This document shows positions 1-8,916 of a stretch of 64,000 bases of DNA, in pieces. The notes below the pieces were generated by a model. The model was given only the letters and a program-made list of their open reading frames with translations. It was not told where the DNA came from and did not search any database. Positions within the stretch are counted from its first letter, which is position 1. Each line of letters opens with the position of its first letter. The position numbers and the translations under genes were made by a program. The DNA is from Hyphomicrobiales bacterium (GTDB taxonomy: Bacteria > Pseudomonadota > Alphaproteobacteria > Rhizobiales > RI-29), in contig WGLQ01000002.1 in the NCBI GenBank assembly GCA_016125495.1, forward strand, positions 326,640 through 390,639, read 5' to 3'.

Positions 1-793
1 TGCTCTCGCCCAGTGCGAGCCCCTGACGGCGCATGTCGAAGACGAGGGCGGTGACGTCCCGGCCCATGCCGCGCTTCAAGGCACACTCTCCGGGCAGGTC
101 CGCGCGTCCGACGATGGTGAGTTTGCCGGCCGCCGCGATCTCCTTGCCCATGCGCTGGACGGCGTCGATCAGGGCACCGCCGAGGACGACGAAGTCGCCC
201 TCGCCCGAAGCGCGGGTGCGCGGCTCGAAGGTCGTGGCGTCGAGCGAGAGGACCGCCGTTTCGGTGCAGCCATAGCCGCCCGAGGCATCGCGGCCGAGCA
301 TGTTGATCTGGAGCTGGAGGAGGTCGGGCGTCGGGCGGGCGGTGTCGAAGACGACGACGATCGGCGCATCGTAGCGCTTGGCGAGCGTATCGCGCAGTTC
401 GATCGCCGCGTTCGGGCCGCCGCGCACGAGTGATGGCAGCACGCCGGCCGGCTCGATCGGGTTGGCGCGAAATCCCTTGATGGTGCCGATTTCGGCGGCG
501 GCGGCGGAATTGAGGGCGCGGCGATCGGGCGGATCGAGATGGATGTTGAGCGGCGGCACGCCGATGAACAGCACCTCGCGCTCGCCGGCCGAGGAATGGC
601 CGGTGCAGGCGTTGAGGCGGAGCGCGAGACCGGTCATCTCGCCGCGCAGGGCGATGCGGAACGGGTAGGCGTCGCTTTCGGCAGCGATCGCCGTGCCGGC
701 TCCGACGAACGGAATGGAGAATACGAGCGCCGCGAGCGCGGTCCGGGCGCTGCTGGCGATCCGGCTCGGGCGAGGAAATCTTGGAGATGGCAT
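1..793 (-). CDS. Secreted protein of unknown function, C-terminus cut by window edge
   Basis: An open frame runs leftward from an ATG at 793 to the left edge, about 264 codons, with no stop seen. A GGGGG stretch 5-9 bases upstream is a plausible ribosome site. The N-terminus has an Arg-rich start, a hydrophobic core and an AIA-A junction near residue 38, which looks like a Sec signal peptide, so the product is probably periplasmic. The mature part has the flavour of an alpha/beta domain (VVVFDTARP, FVVLGGALIDAVQRMG) and a few cysteines, but I do not recognise the family. It is transcribed in the same direction as the polyprenyl synthetase gene, 135 bases downstream of it. Another ATG at 798 lies in a different, non-coding frame. 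Confidence 0.75.
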   Translation of the reverse strand, partial: MPSPRFPRPSRIASSARTALAALVFSIPFVGAGTAIAAESDAYPFRIALRGEMTGLALRLNACTGHSSAGEREVLFIGVPPLNIHLDPPDRRALNSAAAAEIGTIKGFRANPIEPAGVLPSLVRGGPNAAIELRDTLAKRYDAPIVVVFDTARPTPDLLQLQINMLGRDASGGYGCTETAVLSLDATTFEPRTRASGEGDFVVLGGALIDAVQRMGKEIAAAGKLTIVGRADLPGECALKRGMGRDVTALVFDMRRQGLALGES

Positions 794-928
794 CGCATGC
801 CCCCAGTCAAAAATCCTGAATGTTCGTTCAGACTACTGGAAGCACGAGGTGGAAACGAGTCCTCGTGGCGCGCGGCAAAGAATGACAGAGGGTGGGCGAA
901 GTCGGCAACGGTTGCGTGACGGCAGGCC

Positions 929-1945
929 TCAATGGGCCCGCGCGACACAGAATTCGACGACCTCGGCAAGCGCCCGGCGCGCCTCGCTCTCGGGAAAGAT
1001 GGCGAGCGCATCACGCGCGATGGCGCCATAGTGGCGGGCGCGCTCGATGGTGTCCTCGATCGCGCGGTGGCGGCTCATCAGCTCGATGGCGTGATCGAGA
1101 TCGCCGTCCTCGATGGTCCCTTCCTGCAGCGTGCGCCGCCAGAAGGTGCGCTCGTCGGCGTTGCCCCGCCGGTAGGAGAGCACGACGGGCAGCGTGATCT
1201 TGCCTTCGCGGAAGTCGTCGCCCACCGATTTGCCGAGGCGCGCCTGTTCTCCCGAATAGTCGAGGGCGTCGTCGACCAGCTGGAAGGCGAGGCCGAGGTT
1301 CTTGCCGTAGGAGCGCAATGCGGCGGCTTCGTCGGCCGGGCGTTCGGCGATCGAGGCACCGACCTCGGAGGCGGCGGAAAAGAGGGCGGCCGTCTTGGCA
1401 TTGATGACGGCGAGGTACTCGTCCTCGGTCGTCGCCGTGTTCTTGGCGGCGGCGAGCTGCATCACCTCGCCCTCGGCGATCACGGCGGCGGCGTGCGAGA
1501 GGATGCGCAGACACTCGAGCGAGCCGACCTCGACCATCATCTGGAACGACTGGCCAAGCAGATAGTCCCCGACGAGGACGCTCGCCTGATTGCCCCAGAG
1601 GAGGCGGGCCGTCTTGCGGCCGCGGCGCAGATCGCTCTCGTCCACGACGTCGTCGTGCAGCAGGGTGGCGGTGTGCATGAACTCGACCGACGCCGCGAGC
1701 AGCACGTGGCCGTCGCCGTGATAACCGCAGAGGCGGGCGGCCGCGAGCGTCAGCATCGGGCGCAGCCGCTTGCCGCCCGAGTCGATCAGGTGACGGGCGA
1801 GTTCGGGAATGAGGTCGACGTTGGAGTGGGCCTTGTCGATGATGATCGCGTTGACGCGCCCCATGTCCTCCTGGACGAGGGCCAGCAACGGGCGCAAGCT
1901 GGCGATCGGGTCGCGCGCGTCATCGATTGAAACGACAACACCCAA
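929..1945 (-). CDS. ispB: Polyprenyl (octaprenyl-type) diphosphate synthase
   Basis: Trans-isoprenyl diphosphate synthase that builds the long side chain of ubiquinone from FPP/GGPP and IPP. Both Asp-rich motifs are present: DDVVD at about residues 98-102 and DDALD at about 225-229, with the GGKRLRP substrate motif near 57-63. Length of 338 residues matches the IspB/SdsA group. The frame stays open well upstream, but the sequence before residue 1 is low-complexity and unrelated; a TTG at 1945 preceded by GAGG gives the usual family N-terminus (GVVVSIDDARD), so I chose TTG. It is divergent from the DUF2007 / methyltransferase / S49 peptidase / glyQ run, a neighbourhood I know from Rhizobiales. 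Chain length cannot be read from sequence. Confidence 0.93.
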   Translation of the reverse strand: MGVVVSIDDARDPIASLRPLLALVQEDMGRVNAIIIDKAHSNVDLIPELARHLIDSGGKRLRPMLTLAAARLCGYHGDGHVLLAASVEFMHTATLLHDDVVDESDLRRGRKTARLLWGNQASVLVGDYLLGQSFQMMVEVGSLECLRILSHAAAVIAEGEVMQLAAAKNTATTEDEYLAVINAKTAALFSAASEVGASIAERPADEAAALRSYGKNLGLAFQLVDDALDYSGEQARLGKSVGDDFREGKITLPVVLSYRRGNADERTFWRRTLQEGTIEDGDLDHAIELMSRHRAIEDTIERARHYGAIARDALAIFPESEARRALAEVVEFCVARAH

Positions 1946-2027
1946 TGTGCACCTCACTGTCCTGTCGCGTCGCCAATCGGCGTCCGCCGAGCGCCCCGCC
2001 GGAGCCAGGCAGCGCCAGGGCCGAGCC

Positions 2028-2055
2028 AAGGACATCATAACCTTCGCATGTCCTT
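2028..2055. repeat. Perfect 8-bp inverted repeat in the ispB / DUF2007 divergent gap
   Basis: AAGGACAT and its exact complement ATGTCCTT are separated by 12 bases. It lies about 83 bases upstream of the ispB TTG start, in the most AT-rich part of a 322-base gap (1946-2267). On the minus strand a TTGCCC and a TATGAT lie around it with a poor 19-base spacing, so it may overlap the ispB promoter. It could be an operator or an RNA hairpin. I see nothing else recognisable in this gap. Confidence 0.45.
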
Positions 2056-2267
2056 TTCGGGCAACCAAATATGCCGACAGCCGATCGGGATCAACCCGAG
2101 GACGGACGTTGCGGGACAGATCGTGCACGGGGCGATGGTCCGGCGGCCGTGCTCCGGGCGTCGGACGCGCCTGTGACGACCGTTTTGCAGCCGCCGACGA
2201 GATTGCGGTGGCGAGCGCGATGGGGCAATCGAGAGGCAGCGACTGCGGCGCCAGCGGAGTTGCGGCG

Positions 2268-2519
2268 ATGCGTGAACTGATCAGGGCCAATGATCCCGTT
2301 TTGATCTCTTTCGTCGGAGTTCTGCTCACCGAGGCAGGCATTGCGCATGTGGTGGTGGATCAGAACATGAGCGTGCTCGAGGGCTCGGTCGGAATCCTCG
2401 CCGCCCGCGTTCTGGTCGGGCACGGGGAATTCGCAGAGGCCCGAAGGGTTTTGGTCGAAGCGGGCATCGGACACGAAATTTCGCGCTGGGGTGGACCAGC
2501 GGAGGACGGCGGGGCGTGA
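2268..2519 (+). CDS. DUF2007 family small protein (putative signal-transducing protein)
   Basis: An 83-residue protein whose sequence (RANDPVLISFVGVLLTEAGI ... ILAARVLV ... ARRVLVEAGI) has the fold pattern of DUF2007, small ferredoxin-like domains of unknown role, related to PII-like sequences. ATG at 2268 is chosen because upstream sequence in this frame is unrelated low-complexity residue. The stop overlaps the GTG start of the downstream methyltransferase (GTGA), so the two are almost certainly cotranslated. In Rhizobiales this gene is commonly found in just this place between a polyprenyl synthetase and a tRNA methyltransferase. No catalytic residues are evident and I assign no function. 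Confidence 0.8.
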   Translation: MRELIRANDPVLISFVGVLLTEAGIAHVVVDQNMSVLEGSVGILAARVLVGHGEFAEARRVLVEAGIGHEISRWGGPAEDGGA

Positions 2520-3325
2520 AGGTGGAACGACAGGGCGTGCGGTCCGGGGCCGAGGGCGATGGCGCCGCGCACGGCGAGACGGTCGATGCCTTCCTTGGCG
2601 GCCAACTCATGATCCGCCAGCCCGAGGAGGGCTATCGCGCCGGTCTCGATGCCGTGCTGCTCGCGGCAAGTGTCGGCGACTCTCGGGGCGCGGGCGGCCG
2701 CCTCGTCGACCTCGGGTCGGGTGTCGGGGTGGTGGCGCTCGCAGCAGCCCGGCGGCTCGAGGGGCTCGAGGCCATCGGTATTGAACTGGCGCCGCGCCTC
2801 GTTGCGATGGCGCGCGCGAATGCCGAGGCGAACCAACTCGCCAGCCGGGTCGGCTTCGTTACGGGCGACGTGCTCGAGGCGGGCATCGCCGGGCGGGGGC
2901 TGCTCGAGGGGTCACGGTTCTCCGTCGTCACCATCAATCCACCGTTCCACGAATCCGCCAGCATGCGCCTTCCGAAGGCGCCGCTGCGCTCGCTGGCCCA
3001 TGCCATGCCGATGGCCGATCTCGCCGGATGGATCGAAGCGGCGGCGCGGCTCACGGAGAGGGGGGGCGAATTGATCGTCGTTCATCGGGCTGCCGCGCTC
3101 GGGGCCCTCCTTTCCGCGCTCGAGGGCAGGTTCGGTGGTATCGAGGTCCTGGCGCTGCACCCTCGCCGGGGGGCGCCCGCCAAGCGAGTCCTGGTTCGCG
3201 CGCGCCGCGCGAGCCGGGCGCCCCTCCAATTGCTCGACGGGGTGGCGTTGCATGTGGACGAAGGCGGCTTTGCCCCCCACATCGACGATGTGCTGCGCCA
3301 TGGCGTCGCAATGGAGTGGGCGTGA
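2516..3325 (+). CDS. TrmN6-like tRNA1(Val) adenine-37 N6-methyltransferase
   Basis: Class I SAM-dependent methyltransferase. Motif I reads VDLGSGVGVVALAAA near residues 63-77, the acidic loop is IELAPR, and the NPPF catalytic tetrapeptide, typical of N6-adenine and N5-glutamine methyltransferases, is near residue 141. The early segment with GGQLMIRQPEEGYRAGLDAVLLAA matches the TrmN6/YfiC group, which methylates A37 of tRNA1(Val). At 269 residues the length is normal. Translation starts at GTG 2516, inside the stop of the DUF2007 gene. The stop lies 32 bases before the ATG of the S49 peptidase. The exact RNA substrate is inferred from family resemblance only. Confidence 0.85.
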   Translation: MKVERQGVRSGAEGDGAAHGETVDAFLGGQLMIRQPEEGYRAGLDAVLLAASVGDSRGAGGRLVDLGSGVGVVALAAARRLEGLEAIGIELAPRLVAMARANAEANQLASRVGFVTGDVLEAGIAGRGLLEGSRFSVVTINPPFHESASMRLPKAPLRSLAHAMPMADLAGWIEAAARLTERGGELIVVHRAAALGALLSALEGRFGGIEVLALHPRRGAPAKRVLVRARRASRAPLQLLDGVALHVDEGGFAPHIDDVLRHGVAMEWA

Positions 3326-3357
3326 GTGCCGGGGCGCGGCACAGGACGGAGCGGACC

Positions 3358-4218
3358 ATGCTGTCGAGCCTCTTTGACCGAGGACCAGTCGTGCCGGTGC
3401 TGCGCATCACCGGCCCCATCGGGCTGGCGACGCCATTGCGCCCGGGGGTTTCGCTCGCCACCATGGCGGGGCTGATCGAGCGACTCTTCAAGGCGGCGCG
3501 GCGCAGCGATGCCGTCGCCATCGTCATCAACTCGCCGGGCGGCTCGCCGGTGCAATCGCGGCTGATCTTTAAGCGGATCCGCGATCTGGCGGGCGAGCAC
3601 GGCAAGAAGGTCTACGTCTTTGCCGAGGACGTGATGGCCTCGGGCGGCTACATGCTGGCGCTCGCGGGCGACGAGATCTGGGCGGACGCCAGTTCCATCG
3701 TCGGTTCGGTCGGGGTGATTTCGGCCGGTTTCGGATTCCACAGGGCGATCGAGCGGCTCGGCATCGAACGGCGTGTCTTCACGGCGGGTGAGCACAAGCG
3801 ACTGCTCGATCCGTTCGAGCCGGCGCGCGAAGACGACGTCAAGCGACTGCGGGCGCTGCAAGACGAGATACACACGATCTTCAAGGACATGGTTCGCGAG
3901 CGGCGGGGCGAAAGGCTGGTCGCGCCCGATGCCGACGTCTTCGAGGGGCAAGTCTTTCTCGCACGCGAGGCGGTGCGGCTCGGGCTCATCGACGGGGTCG
4001 GCGATCTGCGCACGCGGATGCGGGCAATCTACGGCGACAAGGTACGCCTCAAGGTGGTGACGCGGCGCAGTGGTCTGGTACAGCGCCTCGTCGGCGCCAC
4101 CATGTTCGGCGAAACGACGGGCGAGGATGCGATCGGGCGGCTCGGCGGGACGGGGCTGACGGATCAGGTCGTTGCGAGCCTCGAGGAACGGGAGCTGTGG
4201 TCGCGTTACGGACTTTGA
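3358..4218 (+). CDS. S49 family serine peptidase (SppA/SohB-like)
   Basis: Membrane-associated signal-peptide-peptidase-type protease. The S49 fold is clear: INSPGGSPVQS near residues 58-67, catalytic Ser95 in MASGGYM, the following SSIVGSVGVI segment, and Lys147 in EHKRLL completing the Ser-Lys dyad. The 286-residue length fits the short alphaproteobacterial form, which lacks the long N-terminal domain of E. coli SppA. There is no strong N-terminal membrane segment. I chose ATG 3358; an in-frame GTG at 3322, overlapping the methyltransferase stop, would add 12 residues. Cellular substrates are not known from sequence; degradation of cleaved signal peptides is the family role. Confidence 0.9.
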   Translation: MLSSLFDRGPVVPVLRITGPIGLATPLRPGVSLATMAGLIERLFKAARRSDAVAIVINSPGGSPVQSRLIFKRIRDLAGEHGKKVYVFAEDVMASGGYMLALAGDEIWADASSIVGSVGVISAGFGFHRAIERLGIERRVFTAGEHKRLLDPFEPAREDDVKRLRALQDEIHTIFKDMVRERRGERLVAPDADVFEGQVFLAREAVRLGLIDGVGDLRTRMRAIYGDKVRLKVVTRRSGLVQRLVGATMFGETTGEDAIGRLGGTGLTDQVVASLEERELWSRYGL

Positions 4219-4294
4219 AGGGACGACCCAGCGGCCGGAGCATGGCATACTGGGCTCGCGGACCGCTGGCGCCGTGGCAGAAGATGAGGTGGCA

Positions 4295-4501
4295 ATGCCG
4301 CAGCTGATCGCGATCGCGCTGGCGGGGGCCGGGCTCTGGGCCGGCTATCGCTGGCTGCGCAAGGAAAGCAAGCGAATCTCCGAGGATCTGCGCAAGGCCG
4401 AAGAGCAAATCGCGCGGCGCAGGTCGGAGTCGATGGCGCCCTCGGGTGAACTCGTGGCCGATCCCGAAACGGGGGTCTACCGCGTGCGCAAGCCGGACTG
4501 A
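4295..4501 (+). CDS. Small single-span membrane protein
   Basis: A 68-residue protein starting at ATG 4295 with a good GAGGTG ribosome site 5-10 bases upstream. The N-terminus is a short hydrophobic anchor (residues 3-17, LIAIALAGAGLWAGY) followed by a highly charged helix (RKESKRISEDLRKAEEQIARRRSE) and a short tail containing DPETGVYRV. Small proteins of this type, anchored at the membrane with a helical cytoplasmic tail, occur between the S49 peptidase and glyQ genes in relatives. I do not recognise a function. It is 77 bases downstream of the peptidase and may belong to the same transcript. Confidence 0.75.
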   Translation: MPQLIAIALAGAGLWAGYRWLRKESKRISEDLRKAEEQIARRRSESMAPSGELVADPETGVYRVRKPD

Positions 4502-4564
4502 CGGGCGAGAGGAGCGCGCCGGCGACCGCCCGAGCCGGAGCCCGCCGACACGGTGGCGCAGCGC

Positions 4565-4593
4565 TTGCGCACGGGCGAGAGACGTTGTCTAAA
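4565..4593 (+). promoter_or_regulatory. Candidate sigma-70 type promoter for glyQ
   Basis: TTGCGC at 4565-4570 and TCTAAA at 4588-4593 are separated by exactly 17 bases and lie 47 bases before the glyQ ATG. The match is fair rather than strong, and in GC-rich DNA such matches are informative only with context: this is the only AT-containing stretch in the 139-base gap. Confidence 0.35.
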
Positions 4594-4640
4594 GACGGCA
4601 AGCACCGGCCGACGGATCTCGCACCACGGACCTCGCAAAA

Positions 4641-5609
4641 ATGGCGAAAAGCAAGAAATCGACGGGCCTGGCCGGGGAGCTGGGGCTGGCGCCGGATCGC
4701 TCGTTCCAGGATCTCATCCTGACGCTGCAGCATTACTGGAGCCGGCAGGGATGCGTGATCCTGCAGCCCTACGACATGGAAGTGGGGGCGGGCACCTTCC
4801 ACCCTGCAACGACCCTGCGCTCGCTCGGTCCCAAGCCCTGGCGGGCGGCCTACGTGCAGCCCTCGCGGCGCCCCAAGGACGGGCGCTACGGTGAGAACCC
4901 CAATCGGCTGCAACACTACTACCAGTATCAGGTCATCATGAAGCCTTCGCCGGCGGACCTGCAGGAGCGCTATCTCGGAAGCCTCGCGGCGATCGGCATC
5001 GATCCCACGTTGCACGACATCCGCTTCGTCGAGGACGACTGGGAGAGCCCGACGCTCGGGGCCTGGGGCCTCGGCTGGGAGGTGTGGTGTGACGGCATGG
5101 AGGTGTCGCAGTTCACCTATTTCCAGCAGGTCGGAGGTTTCGACTGCAATCCCGTTTCGGGTGAGCTGACCTACGGGCTCGAGCGCCTCGCGATGTACGT
5201 CCAGGGCATCGAGAACGTCTACGACCTCAATTTCAACGGTGGCGAGGGTGCGGCGCGGATCAGCTATGGCGACGTCTTCCTTCAGGCCGAGCAGGAATAC
5301 TCGCGCCACAACTTCGAGCTGGCGGACACCGAGATGCTGCACCGCCATTTCCGCGACGCCGAGCACGAGTGCCGGTCGCTGCTGGAAAAGGGCGCGCTCG
5401 CGGGTGAAGGCCGTGTGCACCACTGCGCTCTGCCGGCCTACGACCAGTGCATCAAGGCGAGCCATGTCTTCAACCTGCTCGATGCGCGCGGCGTGATCTC
5501 CGTCACGGAGCGCCAGAGCTACATCCTCAGGGTGCGGGAGCTGGCCAAGGCGTGCGCGGCGGCCTGGCTTTCGACGAGCGGCGGTGGCGCCGGCGAGGAG
5601 GCGAATTGA
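4641..5609 (+). CDS. glyQ: Glycyl-tRNA synthetase alpha subunit
   Basis: Catalytic class II subunit of the alpha2-beta2 bacterial glycyl-tRNA synthetase, which charges tRNA(Gly) in the cytoplasm. The sequence is highly conserved and unmistakable: [36 protein letters not shown], the class II motif 2 loop around [20 protein letters not shown], and [19 protein letters not shown]. The 322-residue length is slightly long because of a C-terminal extension ending in [12 protein letters not shown]. The ATG at 4641 has no strong ribosome site, but MAKSKK is followed directly by conserved sequence. The stop overlaps the next ATG by one base (TGATG). glyS is 1.06 kb downstream rather than adjacent. Confidence 0.98.
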   Translation: MAKSKKSTGLAGELGLAPDRSFQDLILTLQHYWSRQGCVILQPYDMEVGAGTFHPATTLRSLGPKPWRAAYVQPSRRPKDGRYGENPNRLQHYYQYQVIMKPSPADLQERYLGSLAAIGIDPTLHDIRFVEDDWESPTLGAWGLGWEVWCDGMEVSQFTYFQQVGGFDCNPVSGELTYGLERLAMYVQGIENVYDLNFNGGEGAARISYGDVFLQAEQEYSRHNFELADTEMLHRHFRDAEHECRSLLEKGALAGEGRVHHCALPAYDQCIKASHVFNLLDARGVISVTERQSYILRVRELAKACAAAWLSTSGGGAGEEAN

Positions 5610-5833
5610 TGGAGATCACGAAGGAGACGGTAACGGGGCTGGTGACGCTCGGGGTTCCGGCGCTCGTGCTCGCCTGGCTGCTGCTGCGGCGCATTCCGGC
5701 GGTCTCGCTGTTCGCCTCGGCGCTCATTCTGGTCGGGCTCGGCTATCTCGCCGCGAGCGGGGCAGCCGGTGAGGTCGGAGGAGCGGTGCTCGCGCGCGTG
5801 CTCGGGGCACTCGGCCACGAGGTCCCATCCTGA
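5609..5833 (+). CDS. Small two-helix membrane protein between glyQ and glyS
   Basis: A 74-residue protein with two hydrophobic stretches (about residues 10-26, VTLGVPALVLAWLLL, and 30-50, VSLFASALILVGLGYLAA) and an Ala/Gly-rich tail. It overlaps the glyQ stop by one base and its own stop overlaps the next ATG by one base (TGATG), so translational coupling through the whole glyQ-to-glyS stretch is likely. Small inner-membrane proteins are found at this place in other Rhizobiales. Function unknown. Confidence 0.75.
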   Translation: MEITKETVTGLVTLGVPALVLAWLLLRRIPAVSLFASALILVGLGYLAASGAAGEVGGAVLARVLGALGHEVPS

Positions 5834-6603
5834 TGGCCACGAGCAACGGCAAGAGCGCCAACATCTTCGCCGAGCCACCCGGCGTTTCGCTCAGTTTTCC
5901 CGGCCCCTGGCCGGATCGGACAGCGCTCGTCACCGCGATCGCCGAGGCCAGTGGCGGATCGGTGCTGGCGGCGGGGGCCGCGATCCACGATACGGTGGGA
6001 GACTGGAGCGCACTCTTTGAAGTGTTCGATCCCGATCCGTGGCTCGCCAAGGCCATGGCGAAGGGCTCGGGCGGGGCATTCGACGAGCAGGAGATGGCGA
6101 GCCTTTCCGCCCACCGGCTGGTTGCCGGGATCACGATCAGCGATTTCGGCAACGATCTGGCTGGCCGTATCCGACGGTTCTCGCACATCATCGAGGTCGC
6201 CGGCGGACTCGGCGTCATGGTCGACAAGTCGGGTGCCGCGCACCCCTTTTCGCGGTGGAACTCGCTGCTCGAGCATGGGGGCCTCGCCAATCTCTATTTC
6301 GCCCTCATGGTGCACGTCGAGGATCGCAGCCTCCTGACCTCGTTCGGAATGAAACAGTTCGGCCTTGCCGATGCCGCCATCGGCGATCCGCAGGAGGTCG
6401 ACGGTGACCTCGCGGACCTGATCTTCCGGTTCAACGCCTACCGGATCGCCGAGACGCCGACGCTCTCCGACGGGCAGACCTTCTCGGTCGAGGAGGGGGC
6501 GCCGCGCTATCGCCTCAGGCTGCAGGAGGATGGGCGATACCCGCAGGACCATTTCTATTACAATCCCCATGGCGTCTGGCGGCTCGATCCGCTCGAGAGC
6601 TGA
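5833..6603 (+). CDS. DUF4261-like protein embedded in the glyQ-glyS operon
   Basis: A 256-residue soluble protein. Its C-terminal half (TSFGMKQFGLADAAIG ... LSDGQTFSVEEGAPRYRLR) follows the pattern I associate with DUF4261: a G-M-x-x-x-G-L core, then a helix, then DGxT followed by a strand. Its middle segment HRLVAGITISDFGND ... GGLGVMV aligns by eye with the corresponding part of the protein at 54259-55101, so the two look like distant paralogues. There is no signal peptide or membrane span. It is translationally coupled to the small membrane protein in front, and glyS starts 66 bases after it. The family assignment is by eye; function unknown. Confidence 0.7.
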   Translation: MATSNGKSANIFAEPPGVSLSFPGPWPDRTALVTAIAEASGGSVLAAGAAIHDTVGDWSALFEVFDPDPWLAKAMAKGSGGAFDEQEMASLSAHRLVAGITISDFGNDLAGRIRRFSHIIEVAGGLGVMVDKSGAAHPFSRWNSLLEHGGLANLYFALMVHVEDRSLLTSFGMKQFGLADAAIGDPQEVDGDLADLIFRFNAYRIAETPTLSDGQTFSVEEGAPRYRLRLQEDGRYPQDHFYYNPHGVWRLDPLES

Positions 6604-6669
6604 CCCGACCCGGGTCCTGCCAGCCCCTCCGCAGTCCGGCCGCGGCCGAAAAATCCAGGTAGTGCCCCG

Positions 6670-8886
6670 ATGTCCGAACTCCTGATCGAGCTGTTCTCCG
6701 AGGAAATCCCCGCACGCATGCAGGCGCGCGCGGCCGAGGACTTGCGTTCGCTCGTGGTCAAGGGCCTCGCCGAAGCGGGGATCGCGGCCGGCGAGGGGGA
6801 GGCCCATGCGACGCCGCGCCGCCTCGCGCTGGTGCTCTCGGGGCTTGCCCGCAAGGCGGAGGACGTCGTCGAGGAGCGGAAAGGGCCGCGGGTCGGTGCG
6901 CCGGACAAGGCGCTCGAGGGGTTCCTTCGTGCCGCCGGGCTCGGCTCGATCGGTGAGGCCGAAGTCGTCAACGATCCAAAGAAGGGCGACTTCTATGTCG
7001 CGCGGATCGAAAAGACGGGACGCGCGACGCGGGACATCCTCGCCGAACTGGTGCCGGACGTGATCGCGCGCTTTCCCTGGCCGAAGTCGATGCGCTGGGG
7101 GAGTGGAAAGCTCGCCTGGGTGCGGCCATTGCAGGGCATCGTCTGCATCTTCGATGGCAAGGTCGTGCCATTCGAGGTGGCAGGGATCGAAAGCGGGGCG
7201 ACGACGCGGGGGCACCGGTTTCTCGCCCCGGAGGCCTTCGGTGTCGCGGACTTCAAGGACTACAGGAGGGGGCTGAAGGCCGCCAAGGTGCTGCTCGATG
7301 CGCGCGAGCGCGCCGAGGAGATTGCCGCTCAGGCGCGCAAACTGGCGCAGGAGGCGGGCTTGAGGCTCGTCGAGGAGCCGAGGCTTCTGGAGGAAAACGC
7401 TGGCCTCGTCGAATGGCCGGTCGTTCTGATGGGCCGCTTCCGTGAGGAGTTCCTCGAGGTGCCGCCGGAGGTGCTCATGACCTCCATGAAGGCGCACCAG
7501 AAGTGCTTTTCGCTCTGGGATCCGAAAACCGGAAAGCTCGCCAGCCGCTTCATCCTCGTCTCGAACATGAAGGCCACGGACAAGGGAGCAGCGATCATCG
7601 CCGGCAACGAGCGGGTCATCGAGGCGCGGCTCTCGGATGCCCGCTTCTTCTGGCGCCAGGATCTCGCACGCCGCCTCGAGCCCATGCACTTCGAGCTCAA
7701 ATCGGTCACCTACCACGAGCGGCTCGGCACGCAGTGGGAGCGGATGGAACGGGTGCGCGAGCTTGCGCGCGCCATCGCGCCCGCCGTCGATGCCGAGGCC
7801 GACAAGGCGGGACGCGCCGCCGAACTCGCCAAGGCGGACCTCGTTTCCGGCATGGTCGGCGAGTTCCCTGAATTGCAGGGCCTCATGGGCCGCTACTACG
7901 CCGAAGCAGAGAAAATTGATGGCGACATCGCGCACGCCATCGAGGAGCATTACATGCCGCGCGGGGCGGCCGATGAGGTGCCGACGCGGACGGTCTCGGT
8001 CGCCGTTGCGCTGGCGGACAAGCTCGATCTCTTGACCGGGTTCTGGGCCATCGGGGACAAGCCGACCGGCTCGGGTGATCCCTACCAGCTGCGCCGCGCG
8101 GCGCTCGGCGTCATCCGCATCTGCATCGAGAACGACTTGCGGCTCGGCTTGACCGAGCGACTGGTCGTCGCCATGCGCGCCAACGTGCTCGCGATGCTGC
8201 ACACGCTCGAAGAGGGCATGCGGCAGGCTGCGATGGGGCATTGGAGCGAGGATCTCGGAGCCTGGGTCGACGAGCGGCCGTCGTTCGAGGAGAAGTGGGA
8301 CAAGCTCATCGGGCGCCTCACCGGAAATCCGAGCCCGACAGCGCGCGAGCGTGAGGACGTCGCCGATCTTCTTTCCTTCTTCATCGAGCGGCTCAAGGTC
8401 TACCTGCGCGACCAGGGGGCGAGGCACGACCTCATCGACGCCATCCTGGCGGTCGGGGCGCAGGACGACATCGCCCTCATCGTCAAGCGGCTCGGTGCGC
8501 TCGGTGGCTTCCTCGAGACCGAGGACGGGGCCAACCTGCTCGCCGGCGTCAAGCGGGCGGCGAACATCCTGCGCATCGAGGAAAAGAAGGATGGCGCGGC
8601 CCACGACGGTCCCGTCGAGGCGCGGCTGCTCGTCGAGCATGCCGAGCGCGAACTGGACGAGGCGATCGCAAAGGTCGAACTCGATGTCCGCAAGGCGAAC
8701 GACGTCGAGAACTTCACCGGCGCGATGCGGGCGCTTGCCGAGTTGCGGGCACCGGTCGATGCGTTCTTCGAGCGGGTCAAGGTCAACGCCGACGATGCGG
8801 CCATCCGGGCGAACCGGTTGCGATTGCTCAACCGCATCCGCGCGGCCACGCACGGCGTTGCCGAATTCTCGCGCATCGAGGGCTGA
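6670..8886 (+). CDS. glyS: Glycyl-tRNA synthetase beta subunit
   Basis: The beta subunit binds tRNA and is required with GlyQ for aminoacylation. The N-terminus [15 protein letters not shown], the segment FPKSMRW-like ([21 protein letters not shown]), [15 protein letters not shown] and [33 protein letters not shown] are hallmarks of GlyS. The last part shows the HD-like region and the C-terminal helical anticodon-binding domain ([24 protein letters not shown]). Its 738 residues are a little longer than the roughly 690 of E. coli, because of an extra helical insertion near residues 480-530. ATG 6670 starts the conserved N-terminus. Confidence 0.98.
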   Translation: MSELLIELFSEEIPARMQARAAEDLRSLVVKGLAEAGIAAGEGEAHATPRRLALVLSGLARKAEDVVEERKGPRVGAPDKALEGFLRAAGLGSIGEAEVVNDPKKGDFYVARIEKTGRATRDILAELVPDVIARFPWPKSMRWGSGKLAWVRPLQGIVCIFDGKVVPFEVAGIESGATTRGHRFLAPEAFGVADFKDYRRGLKAAKVLLDARERAEEIAAQARKLAQEAGLRLVEEPRLLEENAGLVEWPVVLMGRFREEFLEVPPEVLMTSMKAHQKCFSLWDPKTGKLASRFILVSNMKATDKGAAIIAGNERVIEARLSDARFFWRQDLARRLEPMHFELKSVTYHERLGTQWERMERVRELARAIAPAVDAEADKAGRAAELAKADLVSGMVGEFPELQGLMGRYYAEAEKIDGDIAHAIEEHYMPRGAADEVPTRTVSVAVALADKLDLLTGFWAIGDKPTGSGDPYQLRRAALGVIRICIENDLRLGLTERLVVAMRANVLAMLHTLEEGMRQAAMGHWSEDLGAWVDERPSFEEKWDKLIGRLTGNPSPTAREREDVADLLSFFIERLKVYLRDQGARHDLIDAILAVGAQDDIALIVKRLGALGGFLETEDGANLLAGVKRAANILRIEEKKDGAAHDGPVEARLLVEHAERELDEAIAKVELDVRKANDVENFTGAMRALAELRAPVDAFFERVKVNADDAAIRANRLRLLNRIRAATHGVAEFSRIEG

Positions 8887-8916
8887 GGCGCAGGCTCGGG
8901 CCGGCAGCTCGGCTAT

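Noticed and set aside
5743..8853. Minus-strand open frame of over 1000 codons opposite glyS
   Set aside because: It mirrors glyS codon by codon, is rich in Arg, Gly and Pro with no domain, and is explained by high GC at third positions of the real gene.
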